Source: Pseudomonas bharatica CSV86 (lineage in GTDB: Bacteria; Pseudomonadota; Gammaproteobacteria; Pseudomonadales; Pseudomonadaceae). Taken from it: a stretch of DNA of 64,000 nucleotides. The position numbers were made by a program, and so were the translations under genes. A model generated the notes under the pieces. It worked only from the letters and a program-made list of their open reading frames with translations. It had not been told where the DNA came from and searched no databases. Positions 54,701-64,000 of this stretch are shown here, in pieces (the stretch's first letter is position 1; every line of letters starts with the position of its first letter). Location of the stretch: positions 1,364,001 to 1,428,000 of the forward strand of contig NZ_AMWJ02000001.1 in NCBI RefSeq assembly GCF_000319305.2, in the 5' to 3' direction.

Positions 54701-56425
54701 ACGGTCGGCAAAAGAGTACGGATTTCTTCCAGGTCGCGCTTTTCACCGAGGTAATAAGACGAGGCAGAAAGTTCGTCATGTTGCTGTAGCAAAGCGTTGA
54801 TGATAGCCAGTGTTTCCCATTTCGTTAACCTGCTTTGCTCAAGTGAAAACGGCGATGTTCCCGTGTGAGGCTGTCTGTAGTGAAATACAAGCGCTGAGTA
54901 AAGGGATGGGCGTGGACGGAGGGTTACAGTATGCATCCTGTTCGCTAGGCGGATCAGAAGTTTTAGCTGCTTTTTCAATGATTCGTCATTGAAGTCTTTC
55001 GGAAGAAAGGTCGTTCTTCTGCTCTTGTTATCGATTTCCGACAGGGAGATTGAGCCTTTCGTAATCAACAGGCTGTTGATCGACAGGTTCCAGAGTCTTG
55101 TCAGGCGCCAGAAGTCGGGGGTGCGGTACAGGCCGAACAGTATAAGCTGGGCGCGTTCCCATTCCTTCTGAAGTTGCGAATTTGAGGGCCGTCGAAGTCA
55201 AGTTTCATCAGATCGGCCCGGGTGGCCTGGTTGTTGTCATAGACGGACCACAGGGCATCGACAAGGTGCTTGGATATCTCCGGTGGCAGGGTCCGATGGA
55301 CAGGCGAGTTGAGGCGGTAAGTGTTTTTAGTTTTTTTTCTCCCCGCGTGAGCTGCTGCTTCAGCTGTGTTTCCAGCTGCTCCAGGGATTCATCGGTCCCC
55401 CAACCTGGAAGATGTATGGGATGAGCGATCGAATAGTAGTCTAGGAGACTGGAAAGTCGCATCGTGCCATCCGAAGAAAGGTCCGTATGGAGTTGCCTCG
55501 ATAGCGTTCTGAGTGTGCCGATAATTTCCGATAGCGAGTGACTCGATAGCTGGGCGCCAGGTATCTCCAGTGGCGGGTTGTTATCAACGCGGGCTGCCTG
55601 CAAATTACCGTCGCTTGAGAATGACAGACGCCACGGGTCCAGGTCGGAGCGTTGGCAAAAATCCTGGAGTTCCTGGCGGCCTGAGAGCTTCAACAATGCC
55701 TGTCGTGCGAGCCTCAGGTTGTGTCCCAACTGCGAGCATGGTGAGGGCCTGAGCCGGGGGTCAAGCTCAGCAACATAGCGGATGGTCTTTTTTTTCAGAT
55801 CATCGATCGAGTGAAGCGCAATCATCAGGTCAGGCTTTTCTCGGACCGGGTCTACAGGGTCGCTGGCGTCGACGACAAGTTCTGCCACTTTCTCCTCGAG
55901 TGACACTATCGCTCGGGATAGGTCAGCACGGGTGCGTAGTGCGATAACGGTGCCGCCCAAATAGCAGGTAATGGCGTTGGCGAGCGCAAGCTCGGAGTGG
56001 TAAGGATGAAGATCCTGAAGCGTACTGGTTGCCTCTATCAGGGCGCTAATACATTGCTTGGTTGTCTGGCTCTCTAGAAGGCTGTGTTGTGCGTCCTGAA
56101 GCATTCTGATGTCTTTGGTAGAAGAAACACCAGACAGTGCGCCTTTCGTTATATACAGTTTGCCAGGGGGTATGTCTTCCTTGTAGAGCACCTGCAGAAA
56201 GTCATCACGCCTCAAAAGCTCAAGGGCCATTGTATTGAGGGATCTGATTCTATGATGCAGTAACGAATTTTCTGTTGGTTGAAAAGGAGTGTCTGCGAGT
56301 TCGTGTGCTGGTGCCTGGCCCTTCATGGTCCATGCTCGCCATAGACAATCTATTATGGCGATCAGGTCTTTTATATCGCTAGCGTTGGTGTTTTTTCTGG
56401 TGTCGTTGAAGGTAATATTCGGCAT
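51754..56425 (-). pseudogene. Very large protein of unknown family, frame broken twice
   Basis: ATG 56425 (MPNITFNDTRKN) has GAGG 7 nt upstream. Three ORF pieces join into about 1557 residues if one base is restored at 55291-55294 (giving TRLSIGTLPPEISKHLVDAL) and one at 55181-55183 (giving DFDGPQNSQLQKEWERAQL). I do not recognise the family. It is mostly helical, with a hydrophobic patch near 52330 (FWLYAEAILLAIPFSKNL) and a C-terminal module with SGCYLVDPATLAAYGPLL that recalls regions of large Pseudomonas toxins. HETIH at 53296-53310 fits HExxH but may be chance. It is clearly more A/T-rich than the core genes, which points to acquisition. It sits in the NEL island, so an effector or toxin role is a reasonable guess. 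Confidence 0.65.
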
Positions 56426-56705
56426 CGTTCAGACCTCTTTATCCGAAAGTTTGAATACGATGCGGGATCTTATGCATAGGGCCACGCTCCGCTAGTTGGA
56501 AAATCTTCCGGCGCTGGTTTGAATATCCTCTGTAGATCCTGTTGTTAGGCTCTGTACGAAAAGCCCAGGCAAGGCAGGCCAGCGCACGAGTGGCCAAACC
56601 AGTCATTCACATTGACAGCTTTGACCATTGCCGCGCTGTGGCACCGGGGCGACTATTTCCAGACCTTCGAATTCCTTCCAAAAACAACAATGGGGAGTCT
56701 GGCGA

Positions 56706-58361
56706 ATGCGTGAGTACAGCGCGGCAGTACGTTCTTTCAATTACCAGCAGACAGCCCGGGCGGCACTGGCAGGCAGTCTCGAGGCGCTCAACGCCTGCGT
56801 CGAGTGCTGCGACCGGCACGCCGATGGCGAGGCCGTCGCGCTGTACTGGGAGGGCCGCGACGGCCAGAGCGCCAGCTACCGTTTCGATGAATTGCGCGAC
56901 CAGGCGGCGCGCTTCGCCAGCGTCCTCCAGGCCCAGGGCGTCGGCCCTGGCGATCGGGTCGCCGGGCTGCTGCCGCGCACCGTCGAGTTGCTGGTTACCG
57001 TACTGGCCACCTGGTGCCTGGGTGCGGTCTACCAGCCCCTGTTCACCGCGTTCGGACCCAAGGCGGTCGAACACCGCCTGCATGCGTCGGGGGCCAGGGT
57101 GGTGGTCACCGATGCGAACAACCGGGCCAAGCTGGACGAAGTCGAGCAGTGTCCCGCCATCATCTGCGTCAATGCCGCCCAGGGCAGTGGCGATGTGGAT
57201 TTCCACGCTGCGCTGAATGCCACCACCCAGGCTTGCGACCCGGTATTGCTGCCCGGCGAAGCGCCGTTCCTGCTGATGTTCACCTCCGGCACCACCGGGC
57301 CGGCCAAGCCACTGGAAGTGCCGCTGCGCGCCATCGTTGCCTTCCAGGGTTATATGCGCGATGCCATCGACCTGCGTCCCGAGGACGCCTTCTGGAACCT
57401 TGCCGATCCGGGCTGGGCCTATGGCCTGTACTACGCGGTCACCGGGCCGTTGTCCCTGGGCCATGCCACGACATTCTTCGACGGGCCGTTCAGCGTCGAG
57501 AGCACCTGCCGGGTGATCGACAAATACCGCATTACCAACCTCGCCGGTTCGCCCACCGCCTATCGCATGCTGATCGCCGCCGGCGCGGCCTTCTCCGCGC
57601 CGATCAAGGGGCGCCTGCGGGTGGTCAGCAGCGCCGGCGAGCCGCTCAATCCGGAGGTGATCCGCTGGTTCCGCGACGAGTTGGAGGTAACCATTCATGA
57701 CCACTACGGCCAGACCGAACTGGGCATGGTGCTGTGCAACCACCACGGCCTGGAACACAACGTTCATCCGGGATCGGCCGGTTATGCCGTGCCCGGTCAC
57801 CGCATCGTCGTGCTTGGCGAGCAGCACGAGGAACTGCCGGCCGGCCAGCCGGGCATCCTCGCCGTGGATCGCGAGCAGTCGCCGCTGTGCTGGTTCGCTG
57901 GCTACCACGGCTTGCCGACCAAGGCCTTCGTCGGCAAGTACTACCTCAGCGGCGACACCGTCGAGCTGAACCCGGATGGCAGCATCAGCTTTGTCGGGCG
58001 CAGCGACGACGTGATCACCACCTCGGGCTATCGGGTCGGCCCCTTCGACGTCGAGAGCGCCTTGATCGAGCATCCGGCGGTGATCGAAGCGGCGGTGATC
58101 GGCAAGCCCGATCCGGAGCGCACCGAACTGATCAAGGCCTTCGTCGTACTCGGCGCCGGCCAGCAGGGTAGCGAAGAACTGGCCGAAGCCCTGCGCCAGC
58201 ACGTACGCAAGCGCCTCTACGCCCACGCCTATCCCCGTGAAATCGAATTCGTCAGCGAGCTGCCCAAGACCCCGAGCGGCAAGCTGCAGCGTTTCATCCT
58301 GCGCAGCCAGGAAATCGCCCTTCAACAAGCGGCGCAACAAGCCCACAAGGCCAGCGCCTGA
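56706..58361 (+). CDS. fadDx: Acyl-CoA synthetase (AMP-binding), branched/short-chain type
   Basis: A 551-residue ANL-family ligase. ATG 56706 (MREYSAAVRS) is preceded by GGGGAG. Motifs: LLMFTSGTTGPAKP (P-loop), HDHYGQTELGMV, YYLSGDTVELNPDG, GRSDDVITTSGYRVGP and the catalytic Lys in PKTPSGKLQR. It would activate a short or branched carboxylate to its CoA ester. As first gene of a five-gene cluster matching the P. putida PP_2213-PP_2217 order, the likely substrate is 2-methylbutyrate or a similar acid. The gene symbol follows that cluster and is tentative. Confidence 0.88.
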   Translation: MREYSAAVRSFNYQQTARAALAGSLEALNACVECCDRHADGEAVALYWEGRDGQSASYRFDELRDQAARFASVLQAQGVGPGDRVAGLLPRTVELLVTVLATWCLGAVYQPLFTAFGPKAVEHRLHASGARVVVTDANNRAKLDEVEQCPAIICVNAAQGSGDVDFHAALNATTQACDPVLLPGEAPFLLMFTSGTTGPAKPLEVPLRAIVAFQGYMRDAIDLRPEDAFWNLADPGWAYGLYYAVTGPLSLGHATTFFDGPFSVESTCRVIDKYRITNLAGSPTAYRMLIAAGAAFSAPIKGRLRVVSSAGEPLNPEVIRWFRDELEVTIHDHYGQTELGMVLCNHHGLEHNVHPGSAGYAVPGHRIVVLGEQHEELPAGQPGILAVDREQSPLCWFAGYHGLPTKAFVGKYYLSGDTVELNPDGSISFVGRSDDVITTSGYRVGPFDVESALIEHPAVIEAAVIGKPDPERTELIKAFVVLGAGQQGSEELAEALRQHVRKRLYAHAYPREIEFVSELPKTPSGKLQRFILRSQEIALQQAAQQAHKASA

Positions 58362-58373
58362 GGAAAGCCAAGC

Positions 58374-59141
58374 ATGCAAATCGCCAATCACAACTTCATC
58401 GTCACCGGCGCCGCCTCCGGGCTGGGTGCGGCCACCGCTGAAATGCTCATCCAGGCCGGCGCCCGGGTAATGCTGGTGGACCTCAATGCCGAGGCCGTCG
58501 CCGCCAGGGCCGCCAGCCTTGGCGAGCAGGCCCGGCATGCGGTAGCCGATATCAGCCAGGAAGGCGCGGCCAAGGCCGCCGTGGATGCTGCGCTCGCCGC
58601 CTTCGGCAGCCTGCACGGGCTGGTCAACTGCGCCGGGATCGTCGGTGCCGAGAAAGTCCTGGGCCGCAACGGTCCCCATGGCCTGGACAGCTTCGCCCGG
58701 GTCATCAACGTCAACCTGATCGGCAGCTTCAACATGCTGCGCCTGGCAGCGGCGGCCATGGCCGAAGGCGCGCCGTCGGAGGAGGGCGAGCGCGGGGTGA
58801 TCATCAACACTGCATCCATCGCCGCCTTCGACGGCCAGATCGGCCAGGCCGCCTATGCCGCCTCCAAAGGCGCCGTCGCCAGCCTGACCCTGCCTGCCGC
58901 GCGGGAACTGGCGCGCTTCGGCATCCGTGTGATGACCATTGCCCCGGGCATCTTCGAAACCCCGATGATGGCCGGGATGACCGAGGAGGTCCGTGCCTCG
59001 CTGTCCGCCGGGGTACCGTTCCCGCCCCGCCTGGGCCGCCCGGCCGAGTACGCTGCGCTGGCCCGCCACATCATTGAAAACAGCATGCTCAACGGCGAGA
59101 CCATCCGTCTCGACGGCGCTCTGCGCATGGCTGCGAAATAA
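58374..59141 (+). CDS. fadB2x: SDR 3-hydroxyacyl-CoA dehydrogenase (type II)
   Basis: A 255-residue short-chain dehydrogenase of the HSD17B10 type. The NAD loop is [14 protein letters not shown], with LVDLNAEAV placing Asp for NAD specificity. The catalytic set is N in [10 protein letters not shown] in [11 protein letters not shown] and Y-x-x-x-K in [11 protein letters not shown]-terminal motif: [12 protein letters not shown]. Expected reaction: oxidation of 2-methyl-3-hydroxybutyryl-CoA in isoleucine breakdown. It lies 12 bp after the synthetase. Confidence 0.9.
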   Translation: MQIANHNFIVTGAASGLGAATAEMLIQAGARVMLVDLNAEAVAARAASLGEQARHAVADISQEGAAKAAVDAALAAFGSLHGLVNCAGIVGAEKVLGRNGPHGLDSFARVINVNLIGSFNMLRLAAAAMAEGAPSEEGERGVIINTASIAAFDGQIGQAAYAASKGAVASLTLPAARELARFGIRVMTIAPGIFETPMMAGMTEEVRASLSAGVPFPPRLGRPAEYAALARHIIENSMLNGETIRLDGALRMAAK

Positions 59142-59151
59142 GGAGTCGAAC

Positions 59152-60338
59152 ATGAACCAGGATCCGATCGTCATCGTCAGCGCCGTGCGCACCCCGATGG
59201 GTGGCCTGCAGGGCGACCTCAAGAGCCTGACCGCGCCGCAATTGGGCGCCGCGGCGATCCGCGCCGCCGTCGAGCGTGCCGGCATCCAGCCCGGCAGCGT
59301 CGAGCAGGTGCTGTTCGGCTGCGTACTGCCTGCCGGCCTTGGCCAGGCCCCGGCGCGTCAAGCGGCACTGGGTGCCGGGCTGGACAAGGGCACCACCTGC
59401 ACCACCTTGAACAAGATGTGCGGCTCCGGCATGCAGGCGGCGATCATGGCCCACGACCTGCTGCTGGCCGGCAGCGCCGAGGTGGTTGTCGCCGGCGGCA
59501 TGGAAAGCATGTCCAACGCCCCGTACCTGCTGGACAAGGCCCGCAGCGGTTATCGCATGGGCCACGGCAGGATCATCGACCATATGTTCCTCGACGGTCT
59601 CGAAGATGCCTACGACAAGGGTCGCCTGATGGGCACCTTCGCCGAGGACTGTGCCGAGGCCAACGACTTCAGCCGCCAGGCACAGGACGATTTCGCCATC
59701 GCCTCCCTGACCCGCGCCCAGCAGGCGATCAAGGACGGCAGTTTCGCCGCGGAGATCGTTCCGGTAGAGGTCACGGTGGGCAAGGACAAGGTGCTGATCA
59801 GCGATGACGAGCAGCCGCCCAAGGCGCGCCTGGACAAGATCGCGCAACTCAAGCCGGCGTTCCGCGACGGGGCACCGTGACCGCGGCCAACTCCAGCTCG
59901 ATCTCCGACGGCGCCGCGGCGCTGGTGCTGATGCGCCGTTCCCGCGCCGAGGCGCTGGGCCTCAAGCCGCTGGCGGTCATCCATGGTCACGCCGCCTTCG
60001 CCGACACGCCGTCGCTTTACCCCACCGCGCCGATCGGTGCTATCGAGAAGCTGCTCGCACGCACCGGCTGGGACGTGGGCGATGTCGATCTGTTCGAGAT
60101 CAACGAAGCCTTTGCCGTGGTGACCCTGGTTGCGATGAAGACGCTCGGGCTGCCACACGAGAAGGTCAACGTCCACGGCGGTGCCTGCGCCCTTGGCCAT
60201 CCGATCGGCGCGTCCGGCGCGCGGATCCTGGTGACCTTGCTGTCCGCCCTGCGCCAGAAAGGCAAGCGCCGCGGTGTGGCGGCGATCTGCATCGGTGGTG
60301 GCGAGGCCACGGCCATGGCTGTCGAGATCCTGGACTGA
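59152..60338 (+). pseudogene. fadAx: Thiolase (acetyl-CoA acetyltransferase), frame broken once
   Basis: ATG 59152 behind AAGGAG. The frame reads through the active-site Cys (LNKMCGSGMQAA) and AGGMESMSNAPYLLD until PAFRDGAP and a stop at 59880. The next frame continues with [41 protein letters not shown] and the second catalytic Cys in [13 protein letters not shown]. One G missing from GGGG at 59869-59872 ([13 protein letters not shown] expected) explains the break. The repaired protein has 395 residues, the usual thiolase length. It cleaves 2-methylacetoacetyl-CoA or similar to acetyl-CoA and a shorter acyl-CoA. Pathway context makes a true loss unlikely. Confidence 0.92.
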
Positions 60339-60346
60339 GGTGCGCC

Positions 60347-61474
60347 ATGCTGGTTAACGACGAGCAACAACAGATCGCCGATGCTGCCCGGCAGTTCGCC
60401 CAGGAGCGCCTGCGGCCATTCGCCGAGCAATGGAGCCGCGAGCATCGTTTTCCGAAGGAGGCGATGGCCGAGATGGCCGACATGGGCTTCTTCGGCATGC
60501 TGGTGCCGGAGCAGTGGGGCGGTTGCGATACCGGCTACCTGTCCTACGCCATGGCCCTGGAGGAAGTCGCCGCCGGTGACGGCGCCTGCTCCACCATCAT
60601 GAGCGTGCACAACTCGGTGGGCTGCGTGCCGATCCTCAAGTTCGGCAACGAGCAGCAGAAGCAGCGGTTCCTCACTCCGCTGGCGAGCGGTGCCATGCTC
60701 GGCGCCTTCGCCCTTACCGAACCCCAGGCCGGCTCGGATGCCAGCAGCCTGAAGACCCGCGCCCGTCGCGACGGCGACCACTACGTGATCAACGGCTGCA
60801 AGCAGTTCATCACCTCCGGCAGCAATGCCGGGCTGGTGATCGTCTTTGCCGTTACCGATCCGGCCGCGGGCAAGCGCGGGATCACCGCCTTCCTGGTTCC
60901 CACCGACAGCCCCGGCTACCAGGTCGCGAGGGTCGAGGACAAGCTCGGCCAGCACGCGTCGGACACCTGCCAGATTGTCTTCGACGAGGTGCGGGTGCCG
61001 TTGGCCAATCGCCTGGGCGAGGAGGGCGAAGGCTACAAGATCGCCCTGGCCAACCTGGAGGGCGGTCGCATCGGCATTGCCGCGCAGTCGGTGGGCATGG
61101 CCCGCGCCGCTTTCGAGGTGGCCCGGGACTATGCCCGCGAGCGCGAGAGCTTCGGCAAGCCGCTGATCGAGCACCAGGCCGTGGCCTTCCGCCTGGCCGA
61201 CATGGCCACCCGGATTGCCGTGGCGCGGCAGATGGTGCATCACGCGGCCGCCCTGCGCGATGCCGGTCGGGCGGCGCTGGTCGAAGCGTCCATGGCCAAG
61301 CTTTTCGCCTCGGAAATGGCCGAAAAGGTCTGTTCGGATGCCTTGCAGACCCTCGGCGGATATGGCTATCTGAGCGACTTTCCGCTGGAGCGGATCTACC
61401 GCGATGTGCGGGTCTGCCAGATCTACGAAGGCACCAGCGACATTCAGCGCATGGTGATTGCGCGCAATCTTTGA
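60347..61474 (+). CDS. Short/branched-chain acyl-CoA dehydrogenase
   Basis: A 375-residue FAD enzyme starting at ATG 60347 ([17 protein letters not shown]). Motifs: [16 protein letters not shown] (FAD/substrate), [39 protein letters not shown], and the catalytic Glu in [19 protein letters not shown]. It would make tiglyl-CoA from 2-methylbutyryl-CoA or act on a similar substrate. It starts 8 bp after the thiolase stop, inside one operon. Confidence 0.93.
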   Translation: MLVNDEQQQIADAARQFAQERLRPFAEQWSREHRFPKEAMAEMADMGFFGMLVPEQWGGCDTGYLSYAMALEEVAAGDGACSTIMSVHNSVGCVPILKFGNEQQKQRFLTPLASGAMLGAFALTEPQAGSDASSLKTRARRDGDHYVINGCKQFITSGSNAGLVIVFAVTDPAAGKRGITAFLVPTDSPGYQVARVEDKLGQHASDTCQIVFDEVRVPLANRLGEEGEGYKIALANLEGGRIGIAAQSVGMARAAFEVARDYARERESFGKPLIEHQAVAFRLADMATRIAVARQMVHHAAALRDAGRAALVEASMAKLFASEMAEKVCSDALQTLGGYGYLSDFPLERIYRDVRVCQIYEGTSDIQRMVIARNL

Positions 61475-61486
61475 AGGGAGCAGCTC

Positions 61487-62260
61487 ATGACATTCGAAAC
61501 CATCCTCGTCGAAACCCGTGGCAAGGTCGGCCTGATTACCCTGAACCGGCCCCAGGCGCTGAACGCCCTGAACCGCCAGATCATCGGCGAGCTGAACCAG
61601 GCGCTGGACGCCTACGAGGCCGATGCCAATATCGGTTGCATCGTCCTCACCGGCTCGGCCAAGGCCTTTGCCGCCGGCGCCGACATCAAGGAAATGGCCG
61701 AGCTGACCTACCCGCAGATCTACCTCGACGACCTGTTCAGCGACAGTGACCGCGTGGCCAACCGGCGCAAGCCGATCATCGCGGCGGTGTCCGGCTTTGC
61801 CCTGGGTGGCGGCTGCGAACTGGCGCTGATGTGCGACTTCATCCTTGCCGCCGACAACGCCAAGTTCGGCCAACCGGAGATCAACCTCGGCGTGCTGCCG
61901 GGCATGGGCGGCACCCAGCGCCTGACCCGCGCAGTAGGCAAGGCCAAGGCCATGGAACTGTGCCTGACCGGCCGCCTGATGGGCGCCGAGGAAGCCGAGC
62001 GGGCTGGCGTGGTGGCGCGGATCGTGCCCCAGGCCGAGCTGCTGGACGAAGCGCTGAAAGTGGCGGCGGTGATTGCCAGCAAGTCGGTACCGGTGTCGAT
62101 GATGGTCAAGGAGTCGGTGAACCGCGCCTTCGAAGTAAGCCTGTCGGAAGGCGTGCGCTTCGAGCGCCGGGTATTCCACGCGGCGTTCGCCACCGAGGAC
62201 CAGAAGGAAGGCATGGCGGCGTTCATTGCCAAGCGTGAGGCGCAGTTCAAGGACCGTTGA
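61487..62260 (+). CDS. fadB1x: Enoyl-CoA hydratase
   Basis: A 257-residue crotonase-fold enzyme behind GGAG. Motifs: [29 protein letters not shown] (oxyanion hole), [17 protein letters not shown], the catalytic Glu in [17 protein letters not shown], and a C-terminal [15 protein letters not shown]. It hydrates short enoyl-CoA such as tiglyl-CoA. Last gene of the cluster, 12 bp after the dehydrogenase, followed by a REP pair. Confidence 0.94.
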   Translation: MTFETILVETRGKVGLITLNRPQALNALNRQIIGELNQALDAYEADANIGCIVLTGSAKAFAAGADIKEMAELTYPQIYLDDLFSDSDRVANRRKPIIAAVSGFALGGGCELALMCDFILAADNAKFGQPEINLGVLPGMGGTQRLTRAVGKAKAMELCLTGRLMGAEEAERAGVVARIVPQAELLDEALKVAAVIASKSVPVSMMVKESVNRAFEVSLSEGVRFERRVFHAAFATEDQKEGMAAFIAKREAQFKDR

Positions 62261-62316
62261 TTTCCGCTGAAAGTACCGGCGATGAGGTCGGCACTGCCAA
62301 CGTTGTTGTCAGATAG

Positions 62317-62385
62317 GGCCTCATCGCTGGCAAGCCAGCTCCCAGGGATAGCGCATGTGGGAGCTGGCTTGCCAGCGATGAGGCC
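62317..62385. repeat. Paired REP element 6
   Basis: Inverted standard copies at 62317-62345 and 62357-62385 with a short spacer, about 57 bp after the enoyl-CoA hydratase stop. It is the end of the catabolic operon and precedes the toxin-like gene by about 90 bp. Confidence 0.92.
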
Positions 62386-62477
62386 ATCAGCCGCAACCAC
62401 CCAAGCAAGATCTACCACCGTCATGCCAATGCATACGATTGAAATGCTGCTTCCCTCCAGCCCAAGGAAGCGCACCC

Positions 62478-64000
62478 ATGACCCCAACCCCATCACCCCT
62501 CGGCCAACTGGCCCTGAACTCCCCCCTCTGCGGCCCCATCGCCCAGCGTTTCGCCCGGCGTCCCTCGCTGCGTGACGTGGCCTGGTGCCTGATCTTCGAG
62601 CAGGCCTACCTGCGCGGATTCGCCGAGCCCGACCCCTCGGCGCTGTTGTTGTACCGGACAGATGCCAAGGGCAGCGAACAGGTCGAGGACCTGGCCGATG
62701 TTCTGATCGAGTGCTTCTGCACTGGCGCCTTGCTCAGCCTCGACGCCGACAGCGATTACCTGAGCTTCTACAAGGGCGCGGAAACCCCGTTCCGCAGCAA
62801 GGTCGAAGTTGCCGATATCCAGGCGCTGATCAACGAAAGCGCGCGGTACCTGCTGTCCACTTACCAACAGGCGCTGTACGAGTACTGGAACTTCAGCCGC
62901 GACGGCGAGGGGAGTCCGTTGTTGTGGATGGCTGGCCATCTGCAGCAGCAATGCCAGGAAGTCGTAGAGGAACTGTTCCGCAATGGTGGCCTGGACAGCC
63001 TTGAGGCAGCGACCGCAAGGACCATCGTCAACTTCCCGCGAGCGCAGGACCGGGCGCTATTGCACAACCTGGTCGAAGTGAAAATCAGCCTGCTCGCGCA
63101 GGTTCTGTGCGTCGAACAGGGCCTGGATCCGGAACTGGCCAGTGCGATCCTGCTGGAGCGCGAAGTCAGCCAGTTGCAGCGCAAGATGGCCCTGGTTTTC
63201 AGCCTGAGCGGATCCATCTATCGCTTCGAGTCGCGTACGGCCCTGCGTGGCTCGCTGGTCAATCGCTGTCCTGACAGAAAAGGGCCGCAGGTTTTGCACC
63301 AGTACACGGCACCTGGCTCGGTGTTCGTGTCCCAGGCCCTGCTGTTGCGCGAGCAGCAGCAGGATCTTGTCGCCGCATTGGCACACCTGCCGGCGCTGCC
63401 GGGCATGAGTGCCGGCCAGTCGCTGCAACTGCGTCTGGATGAAGCCAGCTCGCTGCTCGGCATCTGCCAGGCCAACCAGCGCGAGATGCGCCAGCGCTTG
63501 CGCCTGCAATTGCCGGACTGGCTGGCCAAGGCCAGCGAGGATCAGCGCCGTGATTACGCCGGGCGCCTGCTGCGCATGGCATGGCTGCGGCAGGATGAGG
63601 AGGAAAAATCCTTCCTCGACGGCGTGCCCGACGCTTTCGATTTCGCCCGCCAGCAGTTGCATGACGCCATGCTCACTGACCATCCCCATGATCCGTTACC
63701 GGATCTGGATGACCTGGAACTGGTCAACAGGCAGGTGACCGGGGCCGCTGGCGGCAGTGGTGGCAGCGTGGTGCCCCAGGGCGAGGAAAAGATCGTGCGG
63801 CTGACGCCGATGCAGTTCGCCCTGGCCAACCTGGCGGTGTTGCAGGCCGGCACCGTGAGCCTGCACAGCCTCAGTGGGGCGAAGTTGCCGCAGTGGCTGA
63901 CGGTGGATTATCTCAAGGGCCTGGTGACGCGCCTGGATGTGGGAGGACACTATCCCGAGCTGCTGCAGCGTGTCTTGCTCGACGATGCCGACGAGCGCAG
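62478..64000 (+). CDS. Large toxin-like protein (DUF6543/dermonecrotic-toxin type), 3' end outside window
   Basis: ATG 62478 (MTPTPSPLGQLALNSP) has AAGGAAG 8 nt upstream, and the frame stays open to the window end (over 507 residues). The first 420 residues are helical with no known motif. A short Gly/Ser linker (TGAAGGSGGSVVP) at about 63740-63775 leads into LTPMQFALANLAVLQAGTVS, KLPQWLTVDYLKGL and HYPELLQRVLLDDADER. That last part is typical of the toxin region found in Pseudomonas NEL and dermonecrotic-type proteins. The C-terminal activity cannot be seen, so it may be another NEL ligase or a different effector. Confidence 0.7.
   Translation, partial: MTPTPSPLGQLALNSPLCGPIAQRFARRPSLRDVAWCLIFEQAYLRGFAEPDPSALLLYRTDAKGSEQVEDLADVLIECFCTGALLSLDADSDYLSFYKGAETPFRSKVEVADIQALINESARYLLSTYQQALYEYWNFSRDGEGSPLLWMAGHLQQQCQEVVEELFRNGGLDSLEAATARTIVNFPRAQDRALLHNLVEVKISLLAQVLCVEQGLDPELASAILLEREVSQLQRKMALVFSLSGSIYRFESRTALRGSLVNRCPDRKGPQVLHQYTAPGSVFVSQALLLREQQQDLVAALAHLPALPGMSAGQSLQLRLDEASSLLGICQANQREMRQRLRLQLPDWLAKASEDQRRDYAGRLLRMAWLRQDEEEKSFLDGVPDAFDFARQQLHDAMLTDHPHDPLPDLDDLELVNRQVTGAAGGSGGSVVPQGEEKIVRLTPMQFALANLAVLQAGTVSLHSLSGAKLPQWLTVDYLKGLVTRLDVGGHYPELLQRVLLDDADER

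Noticed and set aside
56545..56580. Possible insertion-sequence end (GGCTCTGTACGAAAAG)
   Set aside because: It resembles some IS ends, but no partner end, target duplication or transposase fragment is visible.
56607..59285. 892-residue minus-strand ORF
   Set aside because: It is a shadow of the acyl-CoA synthetase and SDR genes in high-GC sequence; composition is Gly/Gln/His-rich with no motif.
60017..62179. 720-residue minus-strand ORF
   Set aside because: It is antisense to the thiolase, acyl-CoA dehydrogenase and enoyl-CoA hydratase genes, all of which have complete catalytic motifs.

Overview
The window comes from a fluorescent Pseudomonas of the P. putida / P. entomophila / P. fluorescens type. 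The signs are high GC with matching codon use, a pyoverdine maturation operon beside the ferripyoverdine iron-release operon, a short-chain acyl-CoA degradation cluster laid out as in P. putida, and six paired Pseudomonas-type REP elements. Coordinates and protein motifs were read directly from the sequence; family names rest on recognition of motifs and gene order, without database searches.

Layout. 1-4662 is the 3' part of a large LRR effector with a C-terminal NEL-type E3 ubiquitin ligase domain. 4679-5689 is a lone glycine-betaine-type binding protein. 5887-8096 is a two-gene unit: a repeat beta-propeller protein followed by a nuclease whose C-terminal half matches CdtB, the genotoxic subunit of cytolethal distending toxin. 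8240-9873 holds an isochorismatase-family hydrolase coupled to a DUF1615 lipoprotein that appears to start at CTG. 9994-16114 (minus strand) is a tight eight-gene operon matching fpvG-H-J-K-C-D-E-F, which releases iron from ferripyoverdine in the periplasm. 16427-19963 is pvdM-pvdN-pvdO with a textbook PvdS box upstream.

20097-33569 is mostly housekeeping: a PBP7-type peptidase, a three-gene unit of a haem-oxygenase-like diiron enzyme, a methyltransferase and a YbdK ligase, a small ORF with a 15-bp tandem array, a shikimate-dehydrogenase-like enzyme, YceH, SstT, an MFS exporter with NhaR, TerC, small proteins and a pseudo-C39 lipoprotein. 33689-34972 is a PuuB-like oxidase. Two copies of tRNA-Val(GAC), each with its own promoter and terminator, flank a DUF4258 toxin / HTH antitoxin pair. 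A sirtuin, a WYL regulator and a double AAA+ ATPase follow, then a flavin reductase and an AraC regulator.

42797-56425 is an effector island: two divergent NEL ligase paralogues and a very large, A/T-richer protein I do not recognise. 56706-62260 is a five-gene cluster (acyl-CoA synthetase, SDR, thiolase, acyl-CoA dehydrogenase, enoyl-CoA hydratase) resembling the P. putida isoleucine / 2-methylbutyrate pathway. The window ends inside another large toxin-like protein (62478 onward).

A technical theme runs through the window. Seven genes are broken by nine single-base losses, nearly all in short homopolymers. In each case one added base restores a continuous family-like protein. This looks more like sequencing or assembly error than decay. 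Such genes are typed as pseudogene because their frame is broken as sequenced, with the repaired reading described.
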